A stretch of 64,000 nt of DNA from Chamaecyparis obtusa. Taxonomy: Eukaryota > Streptophyta > Pinopsida > Cupressales > Cupressaceae. The stretch lies in assembly GCA_027943335.1 (NCBI GenBank), contig BSBK01000871.1, positions 384,501-448,500 of the forward strand, read 5' to 3'. The number at the start of each line of letters is the position of its first letter. The stretch's first letter is position 1. Below the pieces are notes generated by a model that saw only the letters and a program-made list of their open reading frames with translations, made no database searches and was not told where the DNA came from. Of this stretch, positions 1-13,600 are shown in pieces. The position numbers and the translations under genes are program-made.

Positions 1-3000
1 CACAAACCACTTTTCGAAGGAGAAGGAAAAATGAATTTAAATGAATTTTTTTTTTTTTTTTAAATATATTTAGAAACTAGAAAGAAAATTCTAAAAGACT
101 CTAGTTTATATCATCTTCAAATTCCTAATAGTTTTACAGCAAAAGTTGTTCGAAAGTGAAGTTTTTTCTCAGAATGTTGATCTCTGTATCAAAGTTGGCC
201 AAAATGTGGGACACACTATTGTGCGACCACCCAATGTATATTTTTCCTTTCTTTACTATTTCATTCTAACCATGAATTGCACTACCTATAGGAACATCTG
301 CATATAAATTAATTATGTGATGGGAAGTTCACCATCAAATTGGGAGGTGTATTTCTTAATATGTCACAATGGTTTCCAAGTCCCATGAAACAAAAATAGT
401 TATGCTACATAATTATTTGGAATATTTTCCCCAAAACTAGAAACCCCTATTATTTAGAATTGCACATATTTTAACAAATGAAATTGAAGTGGGGTTAGCA
501 ATTGCATACCAACTTACCTGATATTTTTATGCCACTTTTTAGTTGGCAAATAAATTAGATTTCCACTAGAAAATAATTAGAAGGAAGTTATGTTTATTTA
601 TCAAAAAAAATTTCACAACATTCTTTATGAGACCACCAACTTTCTTAAATTTTAGAGCTTAGAGTTTAAAGTTGATCTATAGTAAAAAATTCATGGGACT
701 TCCATATTTAAAATACTCCTAAAAAATTTCAATAGAACCCCCTAGTTTTTTTAAAATGAAGGCCCCCCTCCCCCTTGATGGGACTTTACGATAATAAACA
801 TTATAAAAAATCTATTTAGAAAAAAAATAGTTGAAATGACAACATTAAAATTTACATAGGATAAGTCTACTAGATCATAAATACTACTTATGAAGTTGTG
901 GCTATTCTCCACTCAAAATAGCATGTATACATTATGACACAACTTTAAATATAATACTATGTCATTATATTATATCAACTATGGTTATAAGACTCAAATA
1001 GCAACTAACTTGAGATTTTATCTCATTGCCATTTTTCCTCATCATAAATTGAAGAGATCCACATTTCATGGCACTTTCAAATACCTGTAGACTAGAAGTA
1101 TTTCCTTGAGGCCCCTGCATAATCATCATGTTTTATGAATCATTAATTTATAACCAAACCAATCTAAACCTTCATTATATAAATAATTCATAAATGAACA
1201 TAAGTGTTATCATCAAGGAGAATCATTTTCATATCAGGTTATTTAAAACAGTAATACAATGTATGCAACCATTATGAAGCTATATTGACATGGTATTTTA
1301 TCAATAGCCATTTATTTGACTAGTTGTGGAATTGATGTTCTTTTATTTAAGTCATAATGATTCTAACATGTATGATTACCAATAATTGGTAATATTTAGA
1401 GTTTGATCTAGACTTTCCATTTGAAAAGTACCATGGATATCAAAATTAAAAATTAATTATTAGATCCTACCATGGAACTATAGGAGAGGGTTAGAATTTT
1501 AAAAATGATTAAACTGTATGTGAATAGCCAATTTATATTCAACATTTTCAAAGATTTGTTAACCATTTTCTAGTTTCTTTAGTGAAGTTGCATATTTTAA
1601 AGAAAAATATTAATTAAAAAAAAATGGTTTACCTTTACAGATGTCAAAAAAGATTACATATTCCCCATGCAAGAGAATTCACATATTTCAAGGTGATACT
1701 ATAGGCTTTATAGGATTGCACAACAATATTTTCCAATTTTTTGGCCTACATAAGAGTGTTGTGGTCTTAAGCTAGAGCTCAAAAGATATGGAGATTAGTT
1801 GTGAGTGTGTGGGATCAAAGTGATTCACACAAAAAAAGTGTTGGGTGTGTATCTCTTTGCATTCTAGTTTAACAGGTATGTCATTATTCCACCTCCTTAT
1901 CAATCCATTGAAATAACCAAATTTACAACAATATTTATTCATAGATCAACAATAAATTTATTTTCCTTATTGTTGGTTGAAATCTCTGTGTATTTTTCCT
2001 CCCATAATAGTGGGATTTTCACACCTTTGGCATTGAAGTAGTATGGGAAGATGCAAATGCATGGGATTTCAAGGAAGGAGGAACCTAAAATTATTTTTCA
2101 AGTTGTAAATATCATTGCATATGGAGTGCCTGATATGGGAAAAATAAAATTGATGAATCTTTGTTGTTAGCAACTATAGCATAAATGTAAAATCCACCCA
2201 TTGACCACCCTATATTTTTAACTCATGTTGATTAAACATGATTGACCAAATATTTTATATGTATCTTAAAAGTTTTTTATTTAAAAACTTATCCATCCAA
2301 CATTGTTTTCGTAACTTAGCATCACCTTATATATTCTGACACTTGACAATATCAATTTTTCACAAATAGGGTAAACCCTAGACCCACACCTAAGAATCAA
2401 GGGTTCATTCTTAATGACCCTAAATACATATCCTCTCATAGGAAATCAAAGATTTTTAGTTCACATTGAAATGTTAGAGCGATTTCATTCTCTCATCTTC
2501 TATAAGATATTCAACCTAGATCTTTAAACTTTAACTATTAATCAAGTGTAATTTATTACCTTAATCTTTTCACAATAAATGATATCAATTTCCACTAGGT
2601 GTTGGTCCTATTTCTATCATTACCAATCATTAGTTATTCCAACTTACATATATGCACAAGGGTCATATCACAGATCATACACATAGTAATTTTCTTGAGA
2701 ATACATGTTACATATACAAAGGAATAGTCCATACACATCATAGGTACACAAGTTGACCAGTTCATATATGCATCATAGGTATACAAGTTGAATAGCTCAT
2801 ACACAACATAGAAACACAAAATGAATAGCTCATATGCATTATAGGCACACAAGATAACTAACTTTTCCATACATAGTGACTAGCTCCAACATACATAAAA
2901 CAAAGGCAACAGTGACATGCTTATATAGGCATAAAAAAGACAACAATGGCTTACTCATAAAGACATCAAAAAAGTAGTAGTGACTAGCTCATTTAGACAT

Positions 3001-5029
3001 GAACAATAAATTAATGAATTTCTCATATACAATGGCTAACTATCTCATTTCTATAGTAAGTCCTAGAGAGAAGAGGAATGTCAGTGCATTATGTACTCTG
3101 TTGTGGGTACTATTCCTTTCCTTTATCTTTTGCACTAGTGGATAATTGAGAAGAGGATTAGATACATCTCATACTACATCGAGGTTCCATCCTCAATCAA
3201 ATGCAATCAAGTATACCATCAAAAAACCAAAAATAGGATTTAGTGCATCCCATACTACACTATGTGTCCATCCTCAATCCCAGGGATATCCATAAGTATT
3301 TAACAAACATATCCCAATGGATTCTGACTTTAATTACATATAGGCCATTGGTGACAATCTTTTCCAACCAAGAAGAACTAGCTTCCAACATATACCACTA
3401 GGTGAACTTAGTAATATTATCAACTATCTCCTTTATGATCCTAGGTAGAACTTGATATCAAGATCACCCTCATGCTATAGGTGACTACTAGCGAGACCTC
3501 ATTATATAATGATTATCTTTGATTACCACTACCTACATGGTAAGATAACTAACCATGTAGCCTTTATCGTATCGAATCCTGAATAGAATCATTAAGGGTA
3601 CTCCAACTTCACCTCCATGAATGAGGTGAATTATTAATAAATATGTGTATTAACTCATACGTCAATCATTGGCATGGTTTAATGAATATCTAACATTGTA
3701 TAAATATGATGGTGGTTCACGATTGTAATGGTCATACATAATAGAATTCACAAGACAAATCAATAGGATAATTAAATCACAATCAAGAAAGTTAGGAGTC
3801 TACAAGCCTAATTTTCTTTAAAAAATAATAATTACATAGAACCAACACAATATGGCATTGACTTAACATTTACCCTTAAGTAGATATTGACTATAAGGTA
3901 GTCAACCCAATTCAATCCCTTCATCTTTTTATTCAAAGAACATTATGTATTAAATATAACTTATTAGGTTTTATTAATTCTTTTCTAACCAATTATTACC
4001 TGATTTAACCTTTAAAATCCTACACAAGAGGGAAGGTCAAACAATTTGGGAACAACCCCAATCCCTGGAGTTACCCTCCTAGACCCTCTTCTATAGAATT
4101 GAGGTCATAGGGGCATCCTTCATCCAAGGAGAGCCTATGTACCCACTTCCAAATGGATCAAAGTTACACATAGTTATCCCAATATTTTTCTCTTAATAGA
4201 CACATTTTCACAAGTTCAAACCCAAAATCAAAGTTTCCTTAGTATTTCATTTCCATTAATAACAAATTACAATAGATGAAAATTTTACCCCAACTGATGA
4301 GATTTTTGTATTGATAAAATAATTACCCAACCGATATTGTGATGCTGAGAATGAACAAGGTCAACTAAGAAATGAAAGGTATGTAGAAAGATTGGATCAC
4401 TTTTTATGTTGTCAATGATGTCAAGCCTATTGATTTACTGATTTCAAGTTGTCATATCAATCTAAAAAATATGATGTTCAGAAAAGAAATGATTGGTAAA
4501 GACAGAAGATGAAATAAAGAAGTGATGTTAAGTACATGTGAGCTTAATTGGGAAATTGTTGAAATGGTTTATGATAAGGTAATATTGATTTGATTGTTTT
4601 ACATGATTTAATAAATTTTTATAATGATGCACAAGTCAGTTATGTTTGTCACTAATAAAGGATTGAAGTTGTAAAGTGAAAAGACAAGGAAATAGTGTGT
4701 TTTACCGAGCTAGAAATAGTTGTCAGTAGGTAAAGATATTGGTCAGTCAGCATTAATCGAGTAAATGTTAACCAATTAAAAAGACTTAATTGAGTAGATG
4801 AATTTGGTCGGTTAAACAAGGAATCAAGTAAAATTTGACATTGATTGAAGATCTGGAATGATCTAGAAGATTCTAAGGAAGGAACAAAGTCATTTAATGA
4901 AATCAACGGATCAGAATCAATAGGTATAGATAAATGGTGAAGATTTAGTGATTGGTTTGAGATCCAAGAAAATTTAAAGTTCCAAGGTGGAGATACAGTT
5001 GGAAAGAATCATAAAACATTTCACCTAAG
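1..5029. other. AT-rich intergenic DNA without a recognisable gene
   Basis: I see no coding region with family resemblance on either strand. Reading frames are short and broken by stops. The stretch holds homopolymer runs (for example the T run near 49-61), a degenerate short tandem repeat near 2.73-2.86 kb, and otherwise unique-looking AT-rich sequence. The part from about 4.28 to 5.0 kb has LTR-like texture (phrases such as GGTCGGTTAAAC) and lies next to the gypsy relic that starts at 5.03 kb. It could be decayed retrotransposon sequence, but I found no partner repeat in the window. Confidence 0.6.
2728..2860. repeat. degenerate ~33-bp tandem repeat
   Basis: Four imperfect copies of a unit of the form 'agttgaatagctcatacaca...catagg..acacaa' start near 2729, 2762, 2797 and 2829. 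The repeat makes the minus strand appear open for 78 codons, but that frame is repeat-derived (recurring Y-E-L-F and Y-D-A-Y phrases) and I do not call it a gene. Confidence 0.5.
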
Positions 5030-6320
5030 TTTCCTTGTAGGGTCTACTATGTGTTATTATTACTAAATGAAACTTCTTAACAATCTCTGTAGAAACAAGA
5101 TTATCAAAAGAACCTAAATAAACTATCACTTTACACACTTTACCTTGGCTTAGACATTGATTTCTGAAGATGCATACATTTGGTTTTACTTCCTATGACA
5201 TTTGACCCCTTCCACATATCAAGAAGTCTCCTTCAAGTACTAGATTATCATTATCAACTTTCTCTTCTTCTACCTCTTCTTCAACCAACTGAACCATGTT
5301 TTCATTATTTCTTCCACCACTTGTAGAAGCATTGTCCACTTTCTCAGGACACTTATAAAAAGGGTACACAACCCCTCCAAAATTTTAGAACCTTCTTGTA
5401 AACAATCTAGATCCTCTTCCTAATCCAAATCTTCCTCCACCTCTATATCCCCCTCTCTGATCAGGAATCGGTTATTTACCCTTATCACTACTTTCTACCC
5501 CTTGAATTTCATTTGTAGGTATGCTTCCTCTACCTCTATTGGAATTACCTCTTCCACTTTCTCCTTCTCTTTCTTTCTTCCTCTTTATCTTCTTCTCATC
5601 CTTTGTAGCCAATTTCTAGTACTCCTCAATAGTCATAGGTGTAGAGAAACTAATTTCATCTTGGATATTGAACCTTAGGCTTCCTACATACCTTTCCACC
5701 TTCTCTTCTTTGTCTTCATCATGTGTTTCCCTTATGTCAAGTTTTTGAAACTCCTTAGTATATCTCTGGCCATCCATGTCATTTTGCTTCAGATTTTGAA
5801 GCCTCTTATACAAATACATCTTGTAGTCATTAGGCTAAAATTTCTCCTTCATTTTATCTAGCATCCTATACCAAGAGGTGATTTTGGGTTTTCCATTTCT
5901 CCATCTTTCTGCTTACACACAATCCCACCAAAAAAGAGCATGTCCCTTGAGTCTTGACTTGGTAATATTCACCTTCTAATTATCCTCTACATATTCACAT
6001 TCGGAGAGGTTTTCCAATGAACTAAAATAATCAAAAATATATTCATCATGCATATTTCCAACATACATAAGTAGATCAGCCTTAGTTGTAAGATCCCCTT
6101 CTTTAACAACATTAAGAATACTTTATATCCTTGCATCCTTTGGGTTAAAATCTTCCTCTTGGGGGGTTTCTTCATCCTCACCCCATCAACCTCTTCATCA
6201 CTATTTTCATCAAAATTCCTTCCTCTTCTTCTTTCCCTAGTCTCTATGGCTTCCATCCTTTCTCTTAGGGCTCTCAATTCCATAGCAACAACAACACTAA
6301 CTCTTAGAGGCATCTTGAGA
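5030..6320 (-). pseudogene. Ty3/gypsy gag-protease relic
   Basis: Read on the minus strand, this is the 5' coding part of a Ty3/gypsy retrotransposon. It starts near 6313 with MPLRVSVVVAMELRALRERM. A capsid-like segment at 5616-5819 carries RLQNLKQ...YTKEFQKL and VERYVGSLRFNIQDEI, typical of plant gypsy Gag. A Gly/Arg-rich stretch follows near 5.4-5.5 kb, then a degraded zinc knuckle near 5.35 kb (YKCPEK remains of the CCHC box). The protease lies at about 5040-5160 (CLSQGKVCKVIVYLGSFDNL). The catalytic D-S-G is replaced by Y-L-G, so the protease is dead. Several stops and frameshifts break the frame. Nothing resembling reverse transcriptase follows to the left, so the copy is truncated near 5.03 kb. 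Its primer-binding site lies just upstream at 6381-6390. Confidence 0.8.
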
Positions 6321-6380
6321 CCCTACCACAAACTTCAACTTAAGTAACTATTCCTTTATCTTCAAGGATCTACTCTCTAC

Positions 6381-6390
6381 TCTAATACCA
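6381..6390 (-). promoter_or_regulatory. primer-binding site of the 5-6 kb gypsy relic
   Basis: On the minus strand this reads TGGTATTAGA, one step from the initiator-tRNA-Met primer site TGGTATCAGAGC. It lies a few bases inside a TG/CA boundary (TGATAC at 6394 on the plus strand), between the presumed 5' LTR on the right and gag on the left. Confidence 0.6.
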
Positions 6391-6393
6391 ATA

Positions 6394-7290
6394 TGATACA
6401 AAGGTACTTGGTCCAAGATAACTTTCACCACAAATCTTTCAAGTTTTTTCAACTAACTCTCAATGTTCACTCACACTACAGCTTCACTTGTCTTCCTCAA
6501 AAAAATCAATTTGGATTCCCAATTGCTCCTAACTGTCCCAACACTTCTAAGGGTGTCAATGTACCACAAATAAATTTTTTCCAAAGTCTATTCAATTCCC
6601 CTCCAAACCGGTTCAACATAAACATACCTTAGGTAATCTTCTAGGCCTGATTATAGTAGCTCTAATCATCAGGTAATTTAAGGTTTCCTCAAAACTTTCC
6701 AAAAACACTGACCAAACAAATTACATATTAGGATACCCTTTTCAGAGTTACATAACATACACCAAAATCAACCATGGGTTCTTTGGACCATCTATATGGA
6801 CTAGTACCCTGCCACACATAAGTTTAGGTATAATTAGCCCTCTTTTACAAAGGACCCCCTCCAACCGTTGACTCCACTTTACCATAACACAAAAAAATAT
6901 TGAATTAGGTTACAAAACTAAGGATTTTCAAGGTCTTAAGTAATGAACTCCATATCAACTATGGAGTTCCCTTTTTCAAACACCTTTAACTATTCTAAAT
7001 AAAACAATGAAGGCAAATTCAATCACCAAACAACATGGCCATCTTCACAATCGCTAGTCCTTTGTTAGGATCCAATCCCATAAGATATAACTAACAATAT
7101 ATCCTAAAGGCATCAACATACCATTATCTCATATCACCAAACATTCAATCATCCTTATCATTAGGATTATTCTTAAAATCATAACAACTTCAATTACCTT
7201 CAATCCCTCAACATTAATCTTGTATCCTCCAATAGTCCATCAAATTCACGCTTTCAAGCATCCTTAAAATATGTCCCAGTTGTGATAGTC
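6394..7290 (-). repeat. probable 5' LTR of the 5-6 kb gypsy relic
   Basis: The inner edge is well supported: it begins TGATACAAAGG on the plus strand next to the primer-binding site. The outer edge is a guess. On the minus strand a stretch beginning TATCACAACTGGGACATAT near 7285 looks like a gypsy LTR start. There is no second LTR in the window to compare with, and no target duplication could be found, so the length of about 900 bp is tentative. Confidence 0.4.
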
Positions 7291-9376
7291 TATATACCAT
7301 GTACTCTAATATTCACCATTTTCATACCAGACAATATTAAGAAAATCTCTCTAGTGGAGATGCAAAAAATTAGGTTTCTTAAAACATATCCAAAAATTAT
7401 CCAAATTCAATGGTGCAATTGTAAGATAAACCCCTCGTACAGGGGCCCATTTTTATTGTCCAAGATTAGTAGAAAAATAAGAGAAACAATCATCTAGGGC
7501 ATCAAATTTCTACTGATATACAAAACCATTCAAGGTGAAATCAAATAAAAATTAACTCCTTATGATTCTAGTTTCATAATATCCAAATCATTAATTTTTC
7601 CATTGATGAAAACTTTAGAAAAATGCAACCCCTCACAAGTAGGTCAAATACTGAGGGTTTCTTGATAGTTTTTAGTAAAATCCACATATCTCATTCATTT
7701 CTCAATGAAAACATTCCAAATCAAAACCAAAGGAAGGATTATTTGGTCCCCTATATAACCATACTAGTGATACATTGTTTCCAGGTTGTATAGGTCTATA
7801 CAAGGACTGGAAACAATAGACAAATAGTTAAACCAATCTAAATAACAAGAATTGAGTGAACCAAAATATGCCAAAATGTTCTCCTTCCTCAAATCATGAC
7901 TTGGATCGATCATACAATTATATTTAAAGCCACTTGACCATTCATACCTTCCTAACTACCCCCAAGACTAATGGAAACCAACTCTTCATCATTTTGATGC
8001 AATTTGACAACTTTTTTCTTCTTGACACAAATGACCTTAAACCCTTACATGGACTTTATCAACATATCAAAATAAACTATTTATGACCTTTTACATCTTT
8101 TTTTCTCTCTCATGCTTCATTTTGAAACTTTTGACCATATAGACCAAATCATGGCCTTATGACAACTTTGAGCGACTTTTTGCAATTTTTCTCTTTTGGA
8201 CACATTAACCTTACATTTCTTATCAAACACATTCATATGAATTTAATGACTCTTAACATGTTAAAAATGATTCAAATAGATAATTTTTTTACCCTTATCC
8301 TCCTGGTGTGCATGTACCTTAGGTGTTCATGTAGCATTAAATCATGCCATGCTCATTTGATCATTGAGCCAACAAACCCTCCTTTTTAGGACTTCACAAC
8401 TAGGGATTTCTCAAAAGGAAACCTAAAAACACTTCCAAACATAAATGAAATTTGTATGACCTTGTATTTAAAGTATATAAGCATATTCCATTAGAAAAAC
8501 ATACCCTCGTTAATAGAAACCCTTAGATCCAATACACGGTACCATGTGTGTTAACCCTTCAGCTTATATTTTCACTTCAAATTGGTGATCACCATTGTCA
8601 AAAATCCTCCCCTAAAAAATAGGTTAGTATAATATGATATGATACATATTGTAGACTCATCCCACAAGGAACAATAGTGATATAAAGTGGGAGAGTCTAC
8701 TTAAACATTTGAACCCTCAAAAGCAATGTAAGATTATCTTCAAATAAAAAAATGTATGTCAATATGGTTTTATGATGAAAAAAACTAGTAGTACTTAAAA
8801 ATGGATTATGAAAAGACTCAAAAAAATATTACAATACTCATACCCTTCATCCAATCCACTAGTGCATGATCAAAAGGTATGTAGACAAAGTAATGTTCAT
8901 ATTTTAACTATATATACAGAAAAGAAATGTTTTTTATGTATTGTTTAAACTAATTCTTGCATTGCTTTATGTCTATTATCATGTTCCATGACCTTATGTA
9001 GGTGTGTTCAATGTATTCAAAATATATTTCCAATCCAAACCCGCCTATACCTAACTAAACTAGCAAAGCTACTCCTTTTTGGCTCGCTAGTTATTAACAT
9101 TTAAATTCAAATTTGCTAAATTTGATCATTCTATCCTTTAGGATATTCCACAAGTCCAAAAGGATTTCTTTTATCCTTATTACATCAAATATAATTAAAA
9201 ACACCTAATCTACATCCCCTAATACCCTTAGTGCAAATTCTTTCCAAGTGACCCTTATTAGGTCAAATAGGCAACCTATCTTAACTATTACCATTATTGG
9301 CTTTCCATGCCTTATTACATTTTTTTAGGTCTTAGTTGACCTTATTACATAAATTAGGTCCCAAGTAACCTTTATT
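7291..9376. other. AT-rich DNA, nothing recognised
   Basis: Short broken frames only. Phrases such as 'ttattaggtc' recur several times around 9.24-9.37 kb but do not form a regular array. I see no RNA gene, LTR boundary or protein-family signature. Confidence 0.5.
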
Positions 9377-9898
9377 TCATCCCAATACATCATTTGTACA
9401 TTTGACACCTCCAAGGGCCCTAAGATGCTCCTGCAATAATGTTACAACTCTTTCAATATCAATATCCTTAGGAATTTTGACTCCCATTGAGGCAAGATGC
9501 ATAAAGTACTTCTCCTTGTCAAGTTGTAAGAGTGTTTGCATCATCATTTGAAATTTCTTGTCTTTTTTGCACTTTTTAATTTCTTCCTCTATGGGCTCTT
9601 CATTATCAGAACTATTGTCATGAGCATTATGAGTGCTATGATTTCCCTAATCATATCTTGACATATTTGAAGTGTCTTGATGACTTGAGGAAGATTGTTG
9701 TTCTTTTGATGATGATTATTGATGACTAAAAGTATAATTTTTAGATATAGATCATTGAATAAGAAATTATTCTTTGTTTGGATCCTTTGTAGATTTGGTC
9801 TCTTGATGTAAAGATTGTCCTTGATTAGAAGTGTCTAGAGACTTTCATCTTTGATTAGGATTAGACCTTTGATGTGAACTTCTTGTTTGTACTAGCAT
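9377..9898 (-). pseudogene. Q/S-rich coding relic, possibly gag of an older element
   Basis: One minus-strand frame runs from an ATG at 9898 (MLVQTRSSHQRSNPNQR) to a stop at 9377. The first half is rich in Gln, Ser, Asn and His. The second half is a charged helical segment (IEEEIKKCKKDKKFQM, then KIPKDIDIERVVTLLQEHLR). It is broken by about five in-frame stops, most of them where Gln or Trp would fit, as expected for C-to-T decay. The composition and the absence of host-protein similarity suggest a retrotransposon Gag N-terminal region, but I cannot name the family. The PBS-like site at 18.85 kb is on the same strand. Removing the copia insertion at 10.8-17.6 kb would bring the two within about 2 kb. 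Confidence 0.4.
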
Positions 9899-10822
9899 GA
9901 AAAATCAAGTATAACCAAAGTTATGGTGAAGTAACATTGAATGATAAAGATCCAAGTGATGGATAGTGCTCCTTGTCTAAGATGCAAAGATTGCTTGAAA
10001 AATTGGTGTTGTTGATCTAAGATGTTAGGTGGGGTTTGATTACTTGATGGTGATGATCTTAAGATTAGATTTATTGGATAGATCAGATTGAGACAAGAGA
10101 AGTTGGAACACTAGATTGATGAAGAATATGATCAAGAGATTCAAATGTCACAACAACAAGGGTATGAGGTGTGATTTGACAAGATATGATAATTGAACTT
10201 GAAAGAGGAGTCAAATGGGTACCCAAATTAAAAGTCAAAGTTGATGTCATATTTTTGAAAGTAACCTCTATTTTTGATACAAAAATTAGGACACAAAAAA
10301 ATTATAGATTTTGATACAAAACTAGGAAGCTTTCATACGAAAATATCTGGGGTATTATGTAAAAATATGGTAAACTATAATCCCTAACACCCTGGCTTGT
10401 ATGCTGGAATATGAAAAATGATGCAAAAACCTAGTCTTAAAACCCTGGTTCATATGAAAAACTATGGGGTATGATCAAAAAACTAACTGGCAGATATGTT
10501 TTCCACTAACTTGAGGGAAATTTGATGTTTTTAGAAGTTTTTTAGATGAATTTTTCTAATGTTTAGGATCATGAACACATACACAAGATAGAAAATAGTA
10601 TGGTCTTGTCTCTAGAATCTTAAGAATAAGTGTATGTTCTTTTGTCTTGAAGAAGACCTATTTTCCACTGGTTTGGCACAAAGAACACATGAAAAAAATG
10701 ATTTATCCCTAAGGAATTAGCTGAGTGATCAAAACCTTTTCCCATAACTTGGTATCCCTTTGTCTCATATAGCCATGTCACCCTTAGGAGGGAACATATA
10801 TTTTTTCCTTTTGTAAGAGCTA
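9899..10822. other. non-coding stretch left of the copia insertion
   Basis: No coding signal. It probably belongs to the same older minus-strand element as the relic at 9.4-9.9 kb and the sequence right of 17,644, since the copia element split a once continuous sequence here (AGCTA on both sides). Confidence 0.4.
10818..10822. repeat. target-site duplication AGCTA, left copy (copia)
   Basis: The five bases before the left LTR of the copia element are AGCTA, the same as the five bases after the right LTR at 17,640-17,644. Confidence 0.9.
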
Positions 10823-12021
10823 TGTTAGGAATAACAATCTACCAACACAACTGAGAGGGTGGGGGTGAATCAGTTGTATGATAAATTATTAAACTTTAAA
10901 CTTTGAATAGTAGCAATGTCAAATAAAATGAACAAAATGAATCCCAACACAATAACACAATATTTATTATCGAGGAAACCTTGTTAAAGGAAAAACCCCA
11001 GTGGGAATTAACACCCACTAATGATATGCTAGGAGTATACTATCCTTGTTAGAAGATCTAGCCCTTTTAGAAGCTGATTAAAACATTATAGTACACATTC
11101 CTTGCTAGAGTAAAAACCCTATTAGGAGTCAAGAAAAGAAGTAGGCTCAAGTGTATGTAAAGAAATACATAATATTGAACTGTCTAATAGAAACTATATT
11201 TTCTTGATCAGTTCCAATGAAGTATATAATTTATCCTCTACTCTACATCTAGTAGACACAAGCTCAGAGCTTCCACAATCCTCCTTTATATCACATTTAT
11301 TCTACCATATCTTTTCAAAAGAAAAGATCTTACATATATACCCTATTAAAAAATAAATGATCTGGTCGGCCAATTAGGCTTTCCTAATATACAAATAATT
11401 ACATAACTCCTTGCTAAGATACACATGATATCTAAAACAAGTATAAAACAATTATATTCTAATAATTAAGGACCTACATCCATAATTCATGCTCGCCATT
11501 CATGATACACACTACAAATTTGAAGTCAGCTTCCAAATAGGTCATCTCTAGAACACGCACCACAACTGACATCATCTTTCTTTTTTTACCTTGCTAAGAT
11601 CAGTGAACATTATTTAGTACCCTAACTTTCATTCCTTAAGCTTTTATACACTTAATCCTCATTGCCTGTAAGATATACCCAAAACTTAGAGACTTACTTT
11701 GTCAACTTCCACTGTCACTTTCCAATAACTAGTCTTCACCAAATCTTCTGTAACTCAACCAATATGCAATATTATATCATGAATTCTTAGATATAAGATC
11801 ACAACACCTTCCTTTACACACAACTAACTTCACACATTCTGAAAAATATGTATAGTATCTATACAATGTAATAACTAGCATGTTCTCTTCATAAAAACAT
11901 ATGTTGACATCAGTGACATAACATGAATGACAATAGCAGTAATTCAAACATCACTCAACGTAGTGATTAAACATATTAAATGTATCCAAAATTCTCCCCA
12001 ATGCATTAGCAATATTCAAAA
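10823..12021 (-). repeat. 3' LTR of the copia element
   Basis: Begins TGTTAGGAATAACA on the plus strand and matches the right LTR along its length. The inner end reads AATATTCAAAA where the right copy has AATATCTAACA, so the terminal CA has been lost here. It is about 67 bp shorter than the right LTR, mainly because a block present at about 16,703-16,763 in the right copy ('cattgcctaggctcactacc...') is missing near 11,150. Confidence 0.9.
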
Positions 12022-12034
12022 ATCTCCCCCTTTT
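12022..12034 (-). promoter_or_regulatory. polypurine tract of the copia element
   Basis: On the minus strand this reads AAAAGGGGGAGAT directly before the 3' LTR. It is the expected primer for plus-strand DNA synthesis. The same kind of tract stands at 28,184-28,196 in the nested pol-less element. Confidence 0.8.
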
Positions 12035-12299
12035 GCATTGATGGAAACATATGGGAAAATCCATCAACCCAAAAGTATTCTCTCAGTACCTTAACCACGT
12101 AGTCTCTTTCCCATAGGATTTTCATATAGTCTATTTCCCCCTTTGATAGAAATGGTAAAGGGTTCCATAAGTCATCAACTGTGTTCAACGATCACTCCCC
12201 CTGAGGAATAGATCCATACATCAAGTCCAGAATATGATAAGGCTCTGAAAACCTCTGGAGTGATGCATCCCTGCATCATTTAATTCTCACTAGCAGAGG

Positions 12300-13600
12300 T
12301 CTGCACCCCAAGCATACCTCTGAGATACTTAAAGGCATCTTTTGGCAACATCTTTGTAAAGATATATGCTATCTATTCTTTTGTGATAATGTATTCTAAC
12401 CTTATTTCCTTCTCTAATACCTTATCTCTCATGAAGTGATACTTAATAGAAATATGCTTAGTTTTACAGTGCATCATAGGATTCTTTGACATGTTTACTG
12501 TACTAGTGTTATCACAATGGATAACCACTGGTTCAACAAAATTTATTTCAATATCTTTCAGCATTTGTTTCATCCAAACAATGTGAGTGAAGTTAATAGA
12601 AACAACAACATACTCAAATTTGGCTATAGATTGAGCAATACAATCTTGATTTTTACTTAGCCATGAAACCATCTTTTTCCCAAGGAAAAATGCACCTCCA
12701 CTAGTACTCTTCCTATCATCAATATTCCCTATCCAATCACCATCAAAATAAGAATGAATTTCAAAGTCATCATTTCTATCATACAATAATCCATATTCCA
12801 TTGTTCCTTTTAGATATATAAATATCCTTTTCACAGTAGCTAGGTGTGTCTCTTTAGGTTCTGCCTGATCTATCTAGCCATAATTCCAACAACATTACCA
12901 ATATCTAGTCTGGTGTGAGTTAGATATTGTAATCCACCAACTATTGATCTATACTTGGTCTAAAAAATGCTCTTTGTCTCATCATTATTTGTTAGTTTAT
13001 GACCTATCACCATGGGTGTACCAACTCATTTACAGTCTTCCATTCAAAAAAAATTCAACATTTCTTTAAGATACTTAGTCTGAGAAATAAAGATCCCATT
13101 CTTATTCTAATTTATTTGTAGTCCTAGAAAGAATTTCATTTCTCCTATCATGGACATCTCAAATTCATTTTCCATTTCTTTAGAAAATTTCTTACACATT
13201 TCATCATTTCCTCCAAAGATAATATCATCAACAAAAACTTCTATAATCAAAATTCCATCTTCACTAACTCTTACATACAAGTTATTGTCAACATTACCTT
13301 TTCTGAACCCAAGGTGAAGTAAGTATTTTTATAACCTTGCATACCAAGCCCTTGGAGATTTCTTTAGTCCATACAATGCCTTCTTCAACTTGCATACCAT
13401 GTCTTCATCTTTAGATAGAGGAAATCCATCAGGTTGTTCTATATAAACTTCTTCTTCAAGATCCCCATTCAAAAATACAGATTTTACATCCATCTGATAT
13501 ACCTTGAATTCCTTATGTGCAGCATAAGACAAAAATAATCTCATAGCTTCTATCCTAGAAATAGGAGAAATTTTCTCTTCAAAATCCATGCCTTCTTATT
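12300..13600 (-). pseudogene. copia reverse transcriptase and RNase H
   Basis: The minus strand from 13,589 gives the copia RT ([20 protein letters not shown], then [14 protein letters not shown] and [18 protein letters not shown]). The metal-binding motif appears as VFVDDIIFGG near 13,220-13,250. A stretch with several stops leads to the RNase H at 12,373-12,834: SYFDGDWIGN...DRKSTSG (first acidic residue), SIAKFEYV (Glu) and HCDNTST (Asp). The reading frame changes between 13,329 and 12,834, and stops occur near 13.1 and 12.9 kb. This is the C-terminal part of the polyprotein. A non-coding tail of about 250 bp follows before the polypurine tract. Confidence 0.88.

Noticed and set aside
2634..2870. 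78-codon minus-strand frame as a small membrane protein
   Set aside because: The hydrophobic Tyr-rich sequence derives from a 33-bp tandem repeat.
4280..5000. A separate LTR left of the gypsy relic
   Set aside because: The texture is LTR-like, but no TG/CA edges, partner copy or primer tract could be shown.
12006..12188. 60-codon minus frame before the copia 3' LTR as an extra gene
   Set aside because: It overlaps the polypurine tract and LTR edge and is best explained as the 3' untranslated region.
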